Of a DNA stretch of 64,000 nt, positions 22,448 to 34,189 are shown one piece after another; position 1 is the first letter of the stretch, and the number at the start of each line of letters is the position of its first letter. Below the pieces are notes generated by a model, which did not search any database, was not told where the DNA came from, and saw nothing but the letters and a program-made list of their open reading frames with translations. Source of the stretch: Strongylocentrotus purpuratus (Eukaryota > Echinodermata > Echinoidea > Camarodonta > Strongylocentrotidae); the NCBI RefSeq assembly GCF_000002235.5, contig NW_022145596.1, forward strand, positions 31,532,140-31,596,139. The letters are read 5' to 3'. Both the position numbers and the translations under genes were made by a program.

Positions 22448-22953
22448 CTGCGAACAAATTACATGTTTAATCTTTAATATAATACAAGTTCAGTGGAATT
22501 TCCGGACCATGCATACGCTTAAATTTTTACTTGAAACATCAAATAGTATATTCTAAACTTGTTTGCTATGCCCCGTCAGACTGGCAAAACATTACTTGAA
22601 GTTAAATATTTCGCAAAAAGACATGTCATTCCCCTGTTTATATAGTCCTTATTATTTTAGAGAAAAATTAGAATAAATTGAATATACATTGTAAATCTTC
22701 AATAAATCTTTGACTAATGTATGAATTAATTTCTAAGGAGGCTTATTACATCTTCTCTTCCTATAGTCACCATAGTAACTGGACTGTGGTATCTACGTGG
22801 GTCTAACGCGGAGCGCTTGTACAGCCTGCAAACTCTTAACTTTAATTAAGATTGAGATGCATTGTTTTGAGCTGGGCTGGGTACTTATTGCCTAAGACTT
22901 CATACCAGGAAGGTTATTTAAAGTTGCCTCTCTCGACGCAGGACACTATCTGG

Positions 22954-23405
22954 CAGTGGCGTACGCAGGATTTTTTCAAGGGGAGGGTTTTCAAATCGGG
23001 CCCAAAATTTCGCAACGACTCAGCCAGCCGCTGAATAAGCGGAGGGGGGGGGGGGGAGGGGGGGGGGGGGGGGGGGGGGAGGGGGGGGGGTAAGCGTACA
23101 CTTTTTTTTTTTACGAGTCCCCAAAAAAATCGCAACGACTCAGCTTTTAATTTTTAATTTTTTTTTTTTGGGGGGGGGGTCTCGAAATTTGAAAATTTGA
23201 CATTTTGTCCAGTTGGGGGGGGGGGGGTAAGGTCACCTATAAGCAATTTTTTTTGTATTATTATTATCATTTATTTTTTTAAAATTTATTTTAAAAAAAT
23301 TCAAAAGGGGAGGGTTTTCCAAAATAACATACCAAAAACATACACATAAAAAAACTCGAGGGGGGGGGGGTTAACCCCGAAACCACCCCCCTGCGTACGC
23401 GCCAG
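22954..23405. mobile_element. Non-autonomous hAT-like element with 8-bp target duplication
   Basis: The left end CAGTGGCGTACGCAGG and the right end CCTGCGTACGCGCCAG are inverted repeats, flanked by identical CTATCTGG copies (22946-22953 and 23406-23413). The inside has long G runs (about 23041-23090 and others) and two copies of CGCAACGACTCAGC (23010s and 23130s). No coding capacity. Confidence 0.9.
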
Positions 23406-23413
23406 CTATCTGG

Positions 23414-23980
23414 TCATTCTGGTTAAGCATTGACCCCTGATAAACGGCCTTCGTAACGATTTCTTTACAGAGAAGCAATGGCAAAAAGCAACATATCAAG
23501 TCGACATTATTAAGTTTCTTGGATTTATCTCTCGCAATCTGAAAAAAGCTTAAATTATCATGTTTCTATGATGTATTTGATTTTCTTAGAAGTAGACACA
23601 ATGATCGCATCGAGCAACCAGTGAGCTACAGCGCATCTGAAATCTAACACCGCCATTCCAATATGAATTGAAAGGGAGGTCGTGAATAGGAAACGGATAG
23701 CATAAATACCATTCAGATCATACCCTCAGTCGTGTATAACAGCGGCCAAGAACACCCCTGCTATAACTATTAAAGTTCATCCCAGCGCTTGGCGGCAACA
23801 TGACCCGGAAATTAAGAAAAGGAATATTTGTGCCTGTGTAGTTGCAATCGATACCCTGTAGCCCGTGTACGATGAGGAGGATGATCTTGGCTAAATGCGA
23901 TGCATTGAGGAGATGGATCGTGTATCACTTCTTACAAATCTTCCTCTGATCCACGTAAATACCAAGATAATTTCAGGCTG
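23414..23980. other. No feature I would defend
   Basis: An acceptor-like TTTCTTTACAG ends at 23470 and is followed by short open frames, but no donor or partner exon fits. Otherwise unique sequence. Confidence 0.4.
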
Positions 23981-23981
23981 G

Positions 23982-24410
23982 GAGAGAGAGAGAGAGAGAA
24001 GAAATGGACATAGAGGAAGGGACAGTCGACAAACACAGGCAGAGAGACGATAGAGAAAGGGAGACAGAGGGAAGGGGTGTCGAGAAAGTAGTAGCAGTAT
24101 TTATTTTCCGTTTAAAAAAATATATATATATTCATAATAATACATTCGGATGGATAGCCCTGCTCAGCAATAACAACATGATATCGCTGTTTTTCAGAGC
24201 GTTTTCACATAATTATGAAGAGAGAAAATGGTTACAGAGACAGACAAATCTAGTGAGTGAAAGAAAGAGATATAGATAGAAAGATAGATAGAAAGAGAGA
24301 AAAGAGAGAGAGAGAGAGAGAGAGAGAAAGAAAGAGAGAGAAATAAAGAACGGGAGAGAGAGAGTGAGAGAAAGAGGGAGAATAAGAGAGAGAAAGCGAG
24401 ACAAGATGGA
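23982..24410 (+). repeat. GA-rich region, two blocks
   Basis: Short GA run at 23982-24003, then GAGA/GATA/GAAA repeats from about 24240 to 24410. Confidence 0.9.
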
Positions 24411-24982
24411 CATGAAGATGAAATTTTAGGGGTAGAAAGCGAGAGAGATTTAGGTAGGCCCTATGTTACAAGAAATGAGCCACAACGGTATAAAAACGAA
24501 GATACGGTACACGAAGGTGATCAAAAGGAGTAATAAGTGTTACGCAGGAGAAGAAGTGCATTAAACTTTCATGAAGCGAGTGCATGTATGTGATATGATA
24601 TATTCCATGAATGCATACAGGAATGAATCGTGACAAAACCGATTTTATTCGGCTTTCCCAGCAATGGCGAGAGACAGCTGTACGAGCAGAGCGTCAGCGA
24701 ACGAGCTCGCACAGCTGGAAATACATCAAGGGATGAGGAGGGAAAGGGCGTCTGACGTGGCATTCTAATTTAATGGGAGGGGGTGGGGAATTCGTGGAAA
24801 GAGGGGCGTTGAGGTTTTAATGACGACTGTGTGGGAAGGATGCGATGCACCCTATTAACCAGTGCGGTGAGGCTAAAAATGTACTCAATGAATCTTAATG
24901 TTTTCTTCAGCATAGATAATGTATTGTTGATACGTAGCAAACAAAACAATGCCACCCAACAACAAAAAACCCAAAACAAAAC

Positions 24983-25026
24983 GAAATAAAGTAAAGTAAA
25001 GTAAAGCAAAGCAAAGCAAAGCAACG
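24983..25026 (+). repeat. Pentanucleotide (AAAGT/AAAGC)n
   Basis: Tandem AAAGT units change to AAAGC units part-way along. Confidence 0.85.
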
Positions 25027-25029
25027 ACA

Positions 25030-25845
25030 ACAAAAATAGATATCCGAGAATATTTTGAAAATCACGATAATTCATACATAAATCAACCATGTTTTCCACC
25101 CAATATTGAAAGTTCGTGTATCTACAAAATTGAAAACATTGAGAGCTGTAATGTTGCATTTAGAATTCCAGGATTCACGGATGGCGAAATTGTGAGCATC
25201 AACGTTTTAAAGTTCAGTGATGTGGGCTTGAATGTATTTTGCTTGCAAAAGGACAGCTCTTGCCAAATACATGGGGGTATTCCTGATCTTGGAACGATTC
25301 TTTATCTGAAGAAGTTTAATTTGTCGATGATAATTCTACAAACGTACTATTAAATGTTTACTTGTCGGTATTCCTCTCCATTAATGTACTCATTTACGAA
25401 ACCAATATCCACCCTACTCAGCGATTTGAGTGTGTTATGTTTATACTTCACTGTTTTGGTTGACGAAACCATGGGAACGAAGTCTAATGATTTCATTTAA
25501 ATTTACTGGCCCAGATTTAGAATGATTAATGCATATCTAGCTTCACCTTAATAAAGTCCTTAATGTGTTTGGTGGCTGTGTTAAGAAGTAGTTAAGGCGT
25601 GCATGGTATATACATAAAATACCAGCAGCGACGCTCGTAGTTTGGAAGAAGTTATCATCAATTGCAAATACAATGCAAACAAAATTGTTGGGTTAAACAA
25701 GCATGGTGTCCTGAGTTTCACAGAATGTCTAGATACTCAGTGTTAGCAATTTCTCTTCTCCCGGTTTAAATATTTAACCTATCGCAAATGGGTTGCTTCG
25801 CTCAATATTTTTCCTCATATCTTTGGTCATTTCAACTGATGAAGG
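25030..25845. other. No feature seen
   Basis: Unique AT-rich sequence; no paired splice signals around an open frame. Confidence 0.5.
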
Positions 25846-25847
25846 GA

Positions 25848-25902
25848 GAGAGAGATATAGAGACAGAGAGATAGGGATAGAGAGAGAGAGAGAGAGAGAG
25901 TT
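25848..25902 (+). repeat. (GA)n microsatellite
   Basis: GAGA/GATA run. Confidence 0.92.
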
Positions 25903-25974
25903 AACCGACAAATGAAATAAATGACTGGTGGTATCTTGGAGAGTTCAGAGAGTAGGAAACAATGTAATAGCAAA

Positions 25975-26160
25975 GGTATCGTGGTCTAGTGGATTTGTCA
26001 CCGGACTGTAGATCACAAGGTTTGCGGTTCGAGTCTCAGCGCGGCACTTATGTCCTTTGATCAGACATTAATCTACATTTGGCACTTTCCATCCAGGTGT
26101 TAATTGGGTACCCGATAGGATGGGAACGTTAGTGTAGTTGAATTGGCATGTTGCACTTCT
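25975..26160 (+). mobile_element. tRNA-derived SINE
   Basis: The clearest + strand copy: A box TGGTCTAGTGG (25982-25992), B box GGTTCGAGTCT (26026-26036), then CAGACATTAATCTACATTTG, CATCCAGGTGTTAATTGGG and TACCCGATAGGATGGGAACG. The head resembles an Asp/Glu-type tRNA gene, but the stem bases needed for a working tRNA are not paired. Confidence 0.83.
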
Positions 26161-26169
26161 AAAATTTAC

Positions 26170-27480
26170 TAATTTACTTTAACTTCACCATACATACATA
26201 CAATCCACGTGATGGATCTTTCATATATAAAGTATAATGATGTTTTGCTGTCAATTATACAGTTTAAGACTAAATTCATTAGGCCTATTACCTTCCCCAA
26301 TCAAGCCCACCCAAGCTAAAGGCAATCGGTGCAACATTAGTTATGCCAGTGGCTATGGGCATTATCAACCCTGCGTCAATTGCGCCAGGATAACGCATTC
26401 GAACTGCGTCATCATGTCCAATGTTGCGTCAATAGTGCACCGACATAATCACATTGATTAGATAGTGGAATGCAATTTCGTGGCTCTTTCCGTCTGTGTG
26501 CTAGCAAGAACCCGGTAGAGTCAAGTCTTGTTCAGACACGGCGCGGTAAACTTCACCCCCAAAAGAGAGAAACAAAATCCGTGTCTTTATTTAACGTGTA
26601 ACTAAATGGCAACTATTGTATTGCTCTGTGTCCTAAGATACAGACATGTAAATGATTTAATTTTTTTTTTTTTAAACGCCGCGGTTTTGGCCGCGTCATA
26701 TCTGAACGGGCCTTAACCAATCAATCGTGTAAAGAGGAGACCATGACTGTGTTCAGATTCGCCCGTGATTAAAAGGAGACAGTTTTCCAGGTAGTTTTAG
26801 ATATCAATCTACCTAACGTACCAAAGATCGTTTGACTCGCTGACTTCACACGCGTCATACATCTACCCTGACTTATCTGTAGGTCACGACAGCGTGGAAA
26901 GAAAACTGTTTGGATTGACTGATGAACTTGGTTGCTCTCGTAATCTTAAGACCACCGGGTCAAGAAAACATCATCTTAACTAGACCCCGAGCATGTAGGT
27001 GAAACTGATTTGGGCGGAGAGCTCTTTTAAATCATCATCACCTTAAGTATGCGAACATACTGGACTGATGGCAAGGCTTGTAGCACACGGTTATAAGACC
27101 GAACAAACAGCACCCTTCTGATCAAGAAACACAGGAACGGGAAGCAAACATTGATTCACGGAAACCAATCTTGGAACTAAGTTTGGATAAAACGCTCCAA
27201 CAGAATTAAAGGGTAACGAAAGAATCCAATTGGACTATGATGCCATAACACAGCATGCGACATAAATACGATAAGATGAGAGATTTGGACTGTCTGTCGT
27301 TTGCCAAACGCTATACATATGTTTGCATGCTAAGAATAAGGCTTCTGGAAAGCAGACAAGGGGAAAACAACATTGAGGGTATTGAAAGAAAACAAATTAG
27401 ATGATGAATTGAAGAGCTTTCTTTGGCCGGTTCATTTTGACGATTGAGGAGAAAGAGAGATCAAGAGAAAGCCAGGAAGG
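26170..27480. other. No gene seen
   Basis: Mostly unique sequence. GTTCAGACACGGCGCGG (about 26530) and the complement of CCGCGTCATATCTGAACGG (about 26690) share TTCAGA and GCGG, so a small decayed fold-back element is possible but unproven. Confidence 0.4.
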
Positions 27481-27507
27481 TAACGTGGGACAAATGAAGC
27501 AATGGAG

Positions 27508-27517
27508 AGAAATAGAA

Positions 27518-27551
<34 letters not shown>

Positions 27552-27660
27552 GGGAGAAGGAAAGAAAAGTAGAGAGAGCGAGATAGAGAGTTGGTGTGTG
27601 CGTGCGTGCGTGTGTGTATGTGTGTGTGTGCGAGAGAGAGAGAGAGAGAGGGAGTTAGAA
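27508..27660 (+). repeat. Compound (GA)n-(G)n-(GT)n-(GA)n microsatellite
   Basis: A GA run, a G run, purine DNA, a GTGCGT/GTGT run and a second GA run follow one another. Confidence 0.93.
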
Positions 27661-27837
27661 AGGAAGAGAGATACAAAGAAATAACTCGCAGAGAATGGGA
27701 AACAAAAAAGAGAAACTCAATTACTGTGCGTCGCAATGAAGTAATCATTGGCTAACGTAATGAACTGTTCGCTTTCAAGAGAACAAACGAGATTTTGATT
27801 GCGTCGGGCCTACATATTGTCTTTCGAAACCACTTAC

Positions 27838-27898
27838 GATATTGCTCAATTTGTCTGAGAAGGTTCTTTCTAACAGCTATATTATTATGTGACAAATC
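27838..27898 (-). CDS. Candidate internal exon, helical-repeat-like peptide
   Basis: On the minus strand an acceptor ending CATGAAATCAG is followed by 61 bases and a strong donor (GTAAGTGG). Only one frame is open: it begins in phase 0, reads DLSHNNIAVRKNLLRQIEQY and ends one base into a codon. The L..N..VR..LL..I pattern is reminiscent of HEAT/ARM-type helices, but this is too short to assign. It joins in phase to the exon candidate at 30275-30354. Confidence 0.33.
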
Positions 27899-28399
27899 CT
27901 GATTTCATGAGATGTGAGTTAGAATGAAAACATGGTGACACATACTCTCGATATCAAGGTTTTCATTTCATTGTAAAGGAAGGAGAAAGTTTAGAGAAGT
28001 GTCCTTTTGATACTCTCTAAATTGATGAAAAAATTATCCAAAAAAATAGTATTCTTCACAAATCAAAGCTGAGAAAAAACTGTTTTTTTTTAAACAACAA
28101 AATCTTAATAGAAACATAAAATATGCATTATTGTTTACATAAGTGACATAAGCGTAATATTGCATAACAAAATTGATTACAAATAAAATTCAGCAATACA
28201 AAAGAGAGATATAATACTGTTAGATAAAAAAAACTAAGGGAAATTAAAAATGAAGGCAAAACATGAGATAAAACTGAAATCATTGGTATATCAGTTATGC
28301 AATAGCCTAGCTAGCTTACGTTTTGATAGCCTATATTAAAATAATTTACGATAGCTTAGGTTGAATTTCTATTGCATACAAATTCATTTAAAAAAATAA

Positions 28400-28602
28400 A
28401 TTTCGAATTAATATTAACTGGGGATTTCCAGTAGCCCCTAGCCTGCTTTCCATATGAAATTTGAAGTCGAATGCATTGTTTTGCAATGTTGGCACGGGTA
28501 AATGTTTTTAACTTATCATTAAAAAGTGTTATTATCAATATAATTATTATTACGGACATTATAAGTATCATTAGTATTATTTCCATTATTATTATTATCA
28601 TC

Positions 28603-28637
<35 letters not shown>

Positions 28638-28720
28638 CAATATTATCATTACTATTATAATTATTATTATTGTCATTATTAGCACTAATATCGATATATC
28701 ATTTATCAAGTATTGACAGG
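28400..28720. repeat. (ATT)n microsatellite
   Basis: Long ATT/ATC repeats from about 28530 to 28700; Ile-rich frames on both strands are artefacts. Confidence 0.9.
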
Positions 28721-28729
28721 AACATTTGT

Positions 28730-30260
28730 GAAATATTTGTAATGCTTCTTATATAAATTAAGGAAGGTTGCAAAATCCAATGATTTTTTTAAATAAAAAA
28801 AATGCTGCTTTACATCAGTTTAAATCGAAATCTATTTCGTAATTCACAATGAAGTTTGATAACATTGCAACAAATGAACATTAGACCTAAACTACAAGGT
28901 AAACATTGTTAGGCCCCTATAAGCTTCATTATTGTGTCATCAAAGGCAATTCAAAGTGATTTATGAATTATGCTATTGTTCAAATAGTGTTTGATATTCA
29001 TTTTCTACAATCTAAAAGAATGATTCGTTGCTTGGTGTTTAATTTCTATGAAAATTTCGCACATTTAATTCAGGTCAAATTGCACAGTGATCCGCGAAAG
29101 GTAGAGGAAGGTAGAGAGAAAAGGGCTATTAACGCCCTCTTGTGGCGATGCAGTGAGATGGCCAGTAAATGTTTCTCTATGTACGATTACCCAGGCATTA
29201 AATCACCCATCATGGTTGTTTGTGTGCTGTTGTTCTTCTTGTTGTTGCTTACTTTCATTTTAGCTGCTACTCTCAATATCAATCTTTGTCATTTTCATCA
29301 TTGCATTTAAGCGTGAACTCTGCCTCCCTTTTCGCTCTTCTCATTTATCTGTCAATTCAAAAGCTGCAATCAAACGTAGCTCGCCCCTTGTTTGTGAAAT
29401 TAATCCAAAGTTAGTTGACCTCAGATAATTATGAATGCCATAACAATCTTAAAATAGAACAGCATTTTCACGTTAGAGGACGATCTCTTGGGGAAACGTC
29501 ATGAGCGTGGTTCAATGATGATATATTCTGCTATTGTTAGCATTATGGTCGATTTGTCAGCATAATCAACAAGCAGTTTGGTGGAAATATTCTTTGTCAT
29601 TGGCGTATACTCTATAGAGGTTGATTCCATACCACAAAAGAAGCAATTATTGAAGTTGGATCTCACGACAGGGAGGTGAATAGTAGAAATGAAACAGCCT
29701 TCAAATGAACATTATGATTCATTAGCGCTGGAAACGAAGTCAATTCGATTTCAATATCCAAAGCGCTACAAGTATTGGTTATCTATCCTCGGGGCGTGTG
29801 CGATTGAGCTCCTAAGAGAACAATAGATAAATAAAATGCATTATCATACATGCTGATGATAAAGCAGTTGATATGAATATAAATTGGCTGTATCATGAAA
29901 AGTATAGAGCATAGGTAAACAATAGAATGACGTCAATACGATGAATAGAAGCTGAACAGAGAAAACTATCCATCATTGGATTTAGAAGAAGTATAGACAT
30001 GATGGATTAAATTCACAGCTATTCAACTCGTTTCATTGCAGATGTATCTGGCATTCATAGTACCATTTAAAAGAAGATTTTGTTTTGCTTGTCCTTCCTA
30101 CAAAGAATAAATGCTAACGTTCATACAACCCTAAAACTCCTTAAGATATCACAGCCCTAAAACAAACCGTTCCATCTTGAAGTTATCCGATTCCCATTCT
30201 TTTCTGTTTATATTTTTATTCAAATAGATATAATTTTACCTTCAACGGAAACTCTTCTTT
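28730..30260. other. No gene seen; probable intron of the 27.8-31.0 kb candidates
   Basis: AT-rich sequence with no convincing exon. If the minus-strand exons at 27.8 and 30.3 kb belong together, this is intronic. Confidence 0.4.
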
Positions 30261-30274
30261 TGCTCAACCCTTAC

Positions 30275-30354
30275 CTTGATTAAGAAGAAAGAATTACTGT
30301 GCCTTTCACATATGTCATTTAAACAGTGCAAGGACAACAATTTTATGGGTGTGG
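30275..30354 (-). CDS. Candidate internal exon, helical-repeat-like peptide
   Basis: Strong minus-strand acceptor (CACACTGTGTCTTCAG) and donor (AAG then GTAAGG) bound 80 bases. One of three frames is open: it starts two bases in, reads TPIKLLSLHCLNDICER then HSNSFFLIK, and ends in phase 0, matching the phase-0 start at 27898. The Leu/Ile spacing fits amphipathic helices. The product is not recognised. Confidence 0.37.
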
Positions 30355-30736
30355 CTGAAGACACAGTGTGATTTAAAAAAGGGGATTGATTAAATATGAT
30401 CAGAAACAATTACGACATCAAGTTTATTTAATGTTTTCCCTTTAATGGTTTCAAATGGTGGTTGATCGCAACACGATGCCACTATCAATAGTCGATATTT
30501 TACGAAATCATGCATGATTCATATAATAGCTTTGTGTGACAATGGCAACAATGTGCAATTAATCATGTAGTTCCCCACGGGACACCCATTTCAAACGTGT
30601 TGACATTAAGAATCATCATGGTTTTGCTAAGTTTTGATTACTCATTTAATAAAGAAAAATATAAACACCAACAAAAAAATCCAATTAGATGAAAAGATTT
30701 TCGCCAAAGAACATCTGATGTCAATACCATACTTAC

Positions 30737-30785
30737 TTAAACAGTAAACATGTAAAACAAGTAGCACATCTATCTTTAACAACTT
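30737..30785 (-). CDS. Candidate internal exon, weak acceptor
   Basis: A 49-base segment with a strong donor (GTAAGTATGG) and a moderate acceptor (TTTTATTGAAATAG). Frame 1 reads KLLKIDVLLVLHVYCL and leaves one base, which is in phase with the exon at 30275-30354. A second frame is also open, so the assignment is uncertain. It would be an alternative to, or upstream of, the 30890-30963 candidate. Confidence 0.23.
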
Positions 30786-30889
30786 CTATTTCAATAAAAG
30801 CCTATACTTAATTTAAGAAGCTTAATCTGGATGTATCGATGAAGAGAGAGAGAGACATCAACATAATTATCATAACAATTCTTGGTTAC

Positions 30890-30963
30890 CTGTCGGAGCG
30901 ATCCCATATCCCTTTATGGTTCTCAACATGCACCCAGGGGTAATGTGAAGGAAACTGGTATGT
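30890..30963 (-). CDS. Candidate internal exon, two open frames
   Basis: The acceptor ACGATGCCAG and donor CAG-GTAACC bound 74 bases. Two frames are open (HTSFLHITPGCMLRTIKGYG... and TYQFPSHYPWVHVENHKG...). The first leaves one base and would splice in phase to 30275-30354, but not to 30737-30785. This conflict means at least one of the two candidates is false or alternative. Confidence 0.2.
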
Positions 30964-31774
30964 CTGGCATCGTGTAAAGATCATGTGATAATGTTGATTA
31001 CTTCATCTAAGATGCCCCTTTTCAATTAAGCGTCTGGTCTGGTTTCTAGGTCATTGTTCTTTGCTGTCCCTATCTTGTCTTGCCCAACTGATACACCACA
31101 TGTTTGTTATGATGTGAAGATCATGTTGTTGATAAGGAGAAGAGGCTTGGAGGATAATGCTCCTCCAGATATTCATGGAATGAAGATGAGTACTCGGATC
31201 AAAATGTTGATGGATGACATATTGTCCTGAAGGTTCGAGAATCGATTAAGGCATTAATAACCTGATAAATCAAACACGCTTATTCTGGATTACACTCACA
31301 CCAACACACTCACACATACAACACTTTCAATGAATACGCACGCAAATGGTAAATTAGACCTAATGTCTTTGTATGAAAATTGAAAAGAATGATGAAAAAT
31401 TATTAATTTCGGTTGTTAACCTCCAAGCTTTTAATAATCACTGATATAATACTATATGTTTTCATTAGCAGAAAGGTCGCTGTTTAAAACGTTTACCGTA
31501 GATATCACATATTTTGTAATTTTTTTTTTTTTTAATTTTAAAAGACGACATTTGTTGGTAACAAAGGTGATGAAGGACAGTATAATGTAAATAAAGGTAT
31601 ATAGCACATCGTGATTTATTGCGTCCAAAATTTAGATGGTGCCATAAGTTTGCTAAGATAATTCTAATTCGTGGCACACAATCATGATTTTATGAACTCA
31701 GATAATTTTTCCTATTATGCAGGATCAGTTATTGGTCACTTAATACTAAACATAAACAGAGAGTAAAACAGAAA

Positions 31775-31781
31775 GAGTGAC

Positions 31782-31812
<31 letters not shown>

Positions 31813-31868
31813 CAGAGAGAGAGACAGAGACAGAGAGAAAGGGATAGAAAGAAATAAAGAGAAAGGGG
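31775..31868 (+). repeat. (GA)n/(GACA)n microsatellite
   Basis: GA run continuing into GAGACAGAGACA repeats. Confidence 0.92.
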
Positions 31869-32210
31869 GCGTAGAGAAATCATGGTACATATATTTTTTT
31901 CATTATTATCAATATTGCCCACAGTGATCGAGACAGGAAGCACAACGTCAAACCTTACGAAATATATATTACATTTTGGTTCTCTATCGGGATTAAGTTA
32001 AAAAATATATATAATTTAACAAATTGATCTAAGTTTACATTCCAAAATAATGGTTGAGGAACTATAATGACCTTTTTGATATCGTCGCTGCTATGTAGAA
32101 CATTAAACAACACAATGAGAATCGCATGAGGAGCACAATATACATTTTTAAAATAAGCATAATAATGATGGACTGTGCGTAAAAATTGAAGGCCATGTGT
32201 CTGTTTGCAG

Positions 32211-32248
32211 ACTGCATCAAATTCACTAAAACATTGCCTGAAGCACAG
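32211..32248 (+). CDS. Possible short exon
   Basis: A good acceptor (ATGTGTCTGTTTGCAG ending at 32210) and a fair donor (CAG then GTAGGT) enclose 38 bases. One frame, CIKFTKTLPEAQ, begins two bases in and ends in phase 0; another is also open. Short enough to be chance. Confidence 0.17.
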
Positions 32249-32259
32249 GTAGGTTATTT

Positions 32260-33240
32260 AGGCCCTGTCTCCGAAATTTGATAGTAAACAGCGATCTAGT
32301 TTTCAAATGAAACATGGAAAGCAGTTAATTTCACAGGCTTCCTGTCAGACCTAGTTCTTGTATTTTTGCTATGAATATGACATACCATGGACTATCAATG
32401 GTATACATTTTTTTAGAAAAGGATTAAATCCAACTGTTGTTTTTAAATACTGAAAGTAAGGTTCATATGAATATCTTGGTCTTAACTGTGAACAAGATTA
32501 CATCCATGCAACAAAAAAGGTCTTAAGCCCCCTTTTTATTTCCTAGTACAATGAGAAATCTCATCTCAGAAGCAAATTGAATTATTATTATTTTCACAAA
32601 GACCGCTTCATATGGCCTAATATGTTATAAGTACTTTGGAAACTCCACTTTCCAGAAATTAATTATTTGGGGCAAATCTATTTTCCACAGTTTTGACTAG
32701 CCTTGAAGTATAATTCAATCTGTTAATAATAAAAATCCTATACATGTTATGGATATTGAAAAAGAAAAACAAATTCTGCTCGGATAGGTATTCTGAATTC
32801 CCGTAGTGATTTCTTGATAAATAATTTACATCACAGTCATCTAAAATTGAGCATTTCCTTTAATGCCAGAACATTTAGAGCGTAGAAACCGGCCTATCAT
32901 TGTAAATGAAATATTAGTGGATATAGTGTTTATATTTATTAGCGGGTATTGTTGATACTCATAGGGAAGGTGTGTAACGAAAAGTAGTCTGAGATAAGAG
33001 GAATACTATTTGAAAGAGGATGATAATGATAACAGGAATTTGATACCATGAGAGAGTTGCAAATGTAAACAAACATTGGATGGCATTATAAGCCAATGAG
33101 AGGAAAGTGGGCAGATCTTAAAATTAAGATATGTATTGAAGGCAGGAATCAAATACAAATAATGAACTAAACGTACACAGTTTAGAAAGGAATATACAAC
33201 CAGGGAAAAGACAGAGAGGGGGAGAGTGAACAAATTGGAA
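32260..33240. other. No gene seen
   Basis: Unique AT-rich sequence upstream of the 33.7 kb exon. Any promoter or 5' untranslated exon here could not be identified. Confidence 0.4.
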
Positions 33241-33274
33241 GACAGCTAGAGAAAAGGGGAGCTGGGAGAGATTC

Positions 33275-33318
33275 GGAAAGAGAGAGAGGGAGATAGAGAG
33301 ATAGAGAAAGAGAGAGCG
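33275..33318 (+). repeat. (GA)n microsatellite
   Basis: Short GAGA/GATA run. Confidence 0.88.
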
Positions 33319-33705
33319 GCGGGCGGTTGTGTTACACTCGAACTGCCTTATAGTCAATGGTGTATAGAGTGAGCCTATGCGTGATAAAATTGCACGTTGT
33401 GCGGTAGAGTCCTATATTGGTCGGCAACTTGATGTGTGTATGCTCGCCAATTGAATTACACGCATATTGGAGAAAAGCATATCAGGTCCACCGCTGCTAC
33501 GTACAAACGAGTCTATGTGTGGTACTACACAAGATCGCTGCAATTTACACCGAGCTTGGACATTGCTACGACTTGTGAATAGAATACACCTTTGTCTAGA
33601 TACACGACAATAATCTCTTTCACAATTTTAACAAAATTTAGATTGTGTCACCTGGCGCGTTGTAGTCGGTGATTTTTGTTTTACCGACCTTAAGGCCTTG
33701 TAGCC

Positions 33706-33960
33706 ATGGCCTGTCCGATGGGCTTTTCTTCGCCGCCGCCGCCGCCGACTGCGGCTCGCGACCACGACTCGTCGCCCACAGGGAAATCGTCGAGTTCCAG
33801 TCATTCTCCTACATCGCCTGTGAAATCTCCTCATCGATCGGGGTCGACGACGTCCTGTACGGCCATGGATGGAGAGGGGGGAGGTCATGAATCAGGGGCA
33901 AAAAGAAAGTTAGGTTTGAAGGGTTTGTGTCAAGGCTTGGCTTCTTTAGTCTTCCCATCG
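33706..33960 (+). CDS. First coding exon, Ser/Pro-rich amino terminus
   Basis: An ATG at 33706 opens 85 codons ending exactly at a donor (TCG then GTGAGTATT, phase 0). The exon stands out from its AT-rich surroundings by its GC content and many CpGs. The peptide is low-complexity at first (MACPMGFSSPPPPPTAA, then a Ser/Lys-rich stretch with SPTSPVKSPHRSGS), then has a Gly-rich turn and ends in a basic/hydrophobic segment, KRKLGLKGLCQGLASLVF. This looks like the disordered amino end of an intracellular regulatory protein. I do not recognise the family. The start was chosen as the first ATG in the CpG-rich stretch. Confidence 0.7.
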
Positions 33961-34113
33961 GTGAGTATTCAGTTTCTACTATACTCACACCAACACGTGT
34001 ACTACTCACATCAATATTATTACAATTTACCATTTTATGTATTTTCCATATTCCTCTATATATTTATATTTAAAGCGATTATTACTATTATGTTTTACCC
34101 ACCCAACTTTCAG

Positions 34114-34179
34114 GGTACTCGAGGCTACTCTTGGGTTTGTCTGAAACATGTCAAGCTTTACAATGCATTTTTTTTGTAA
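34114..34179 (+). CDS. Possible second, terminal exon of the 33706 gene
   Basis: A strong acceptor (TACCCACCCAACTTTCAG ending at 34113) lies 153 bases after the donor at 33960. Splicing in phase 0 adds GTRGYSWVCLKHVKLYNAFFL and a stop. The 153-base intron is itself a multiple of three without stops, so unspliced RNA would also stay open to the same stop (157 codons) and would encode a hydrophobic aromatic segment. The real gene may instead skip to a distant exon, making this an alternative short end. Confidence 0.3.
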   Translation, partial: GTRGYSWVCLKHVKLYNAFFL

Positions 34180-34189
34180 AATCAAATAT

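Noticed and set aside
22755..22850. Terminal exon after CTTCTCTTCCTATAG
   Set aside because: Good acceptor but only 24 open codons and no donor or upstream partner.
26500..26715. Small fold-back element
   Set aside because: Only TTCAGA and GCGG are shared between the arms; no flank duplication.
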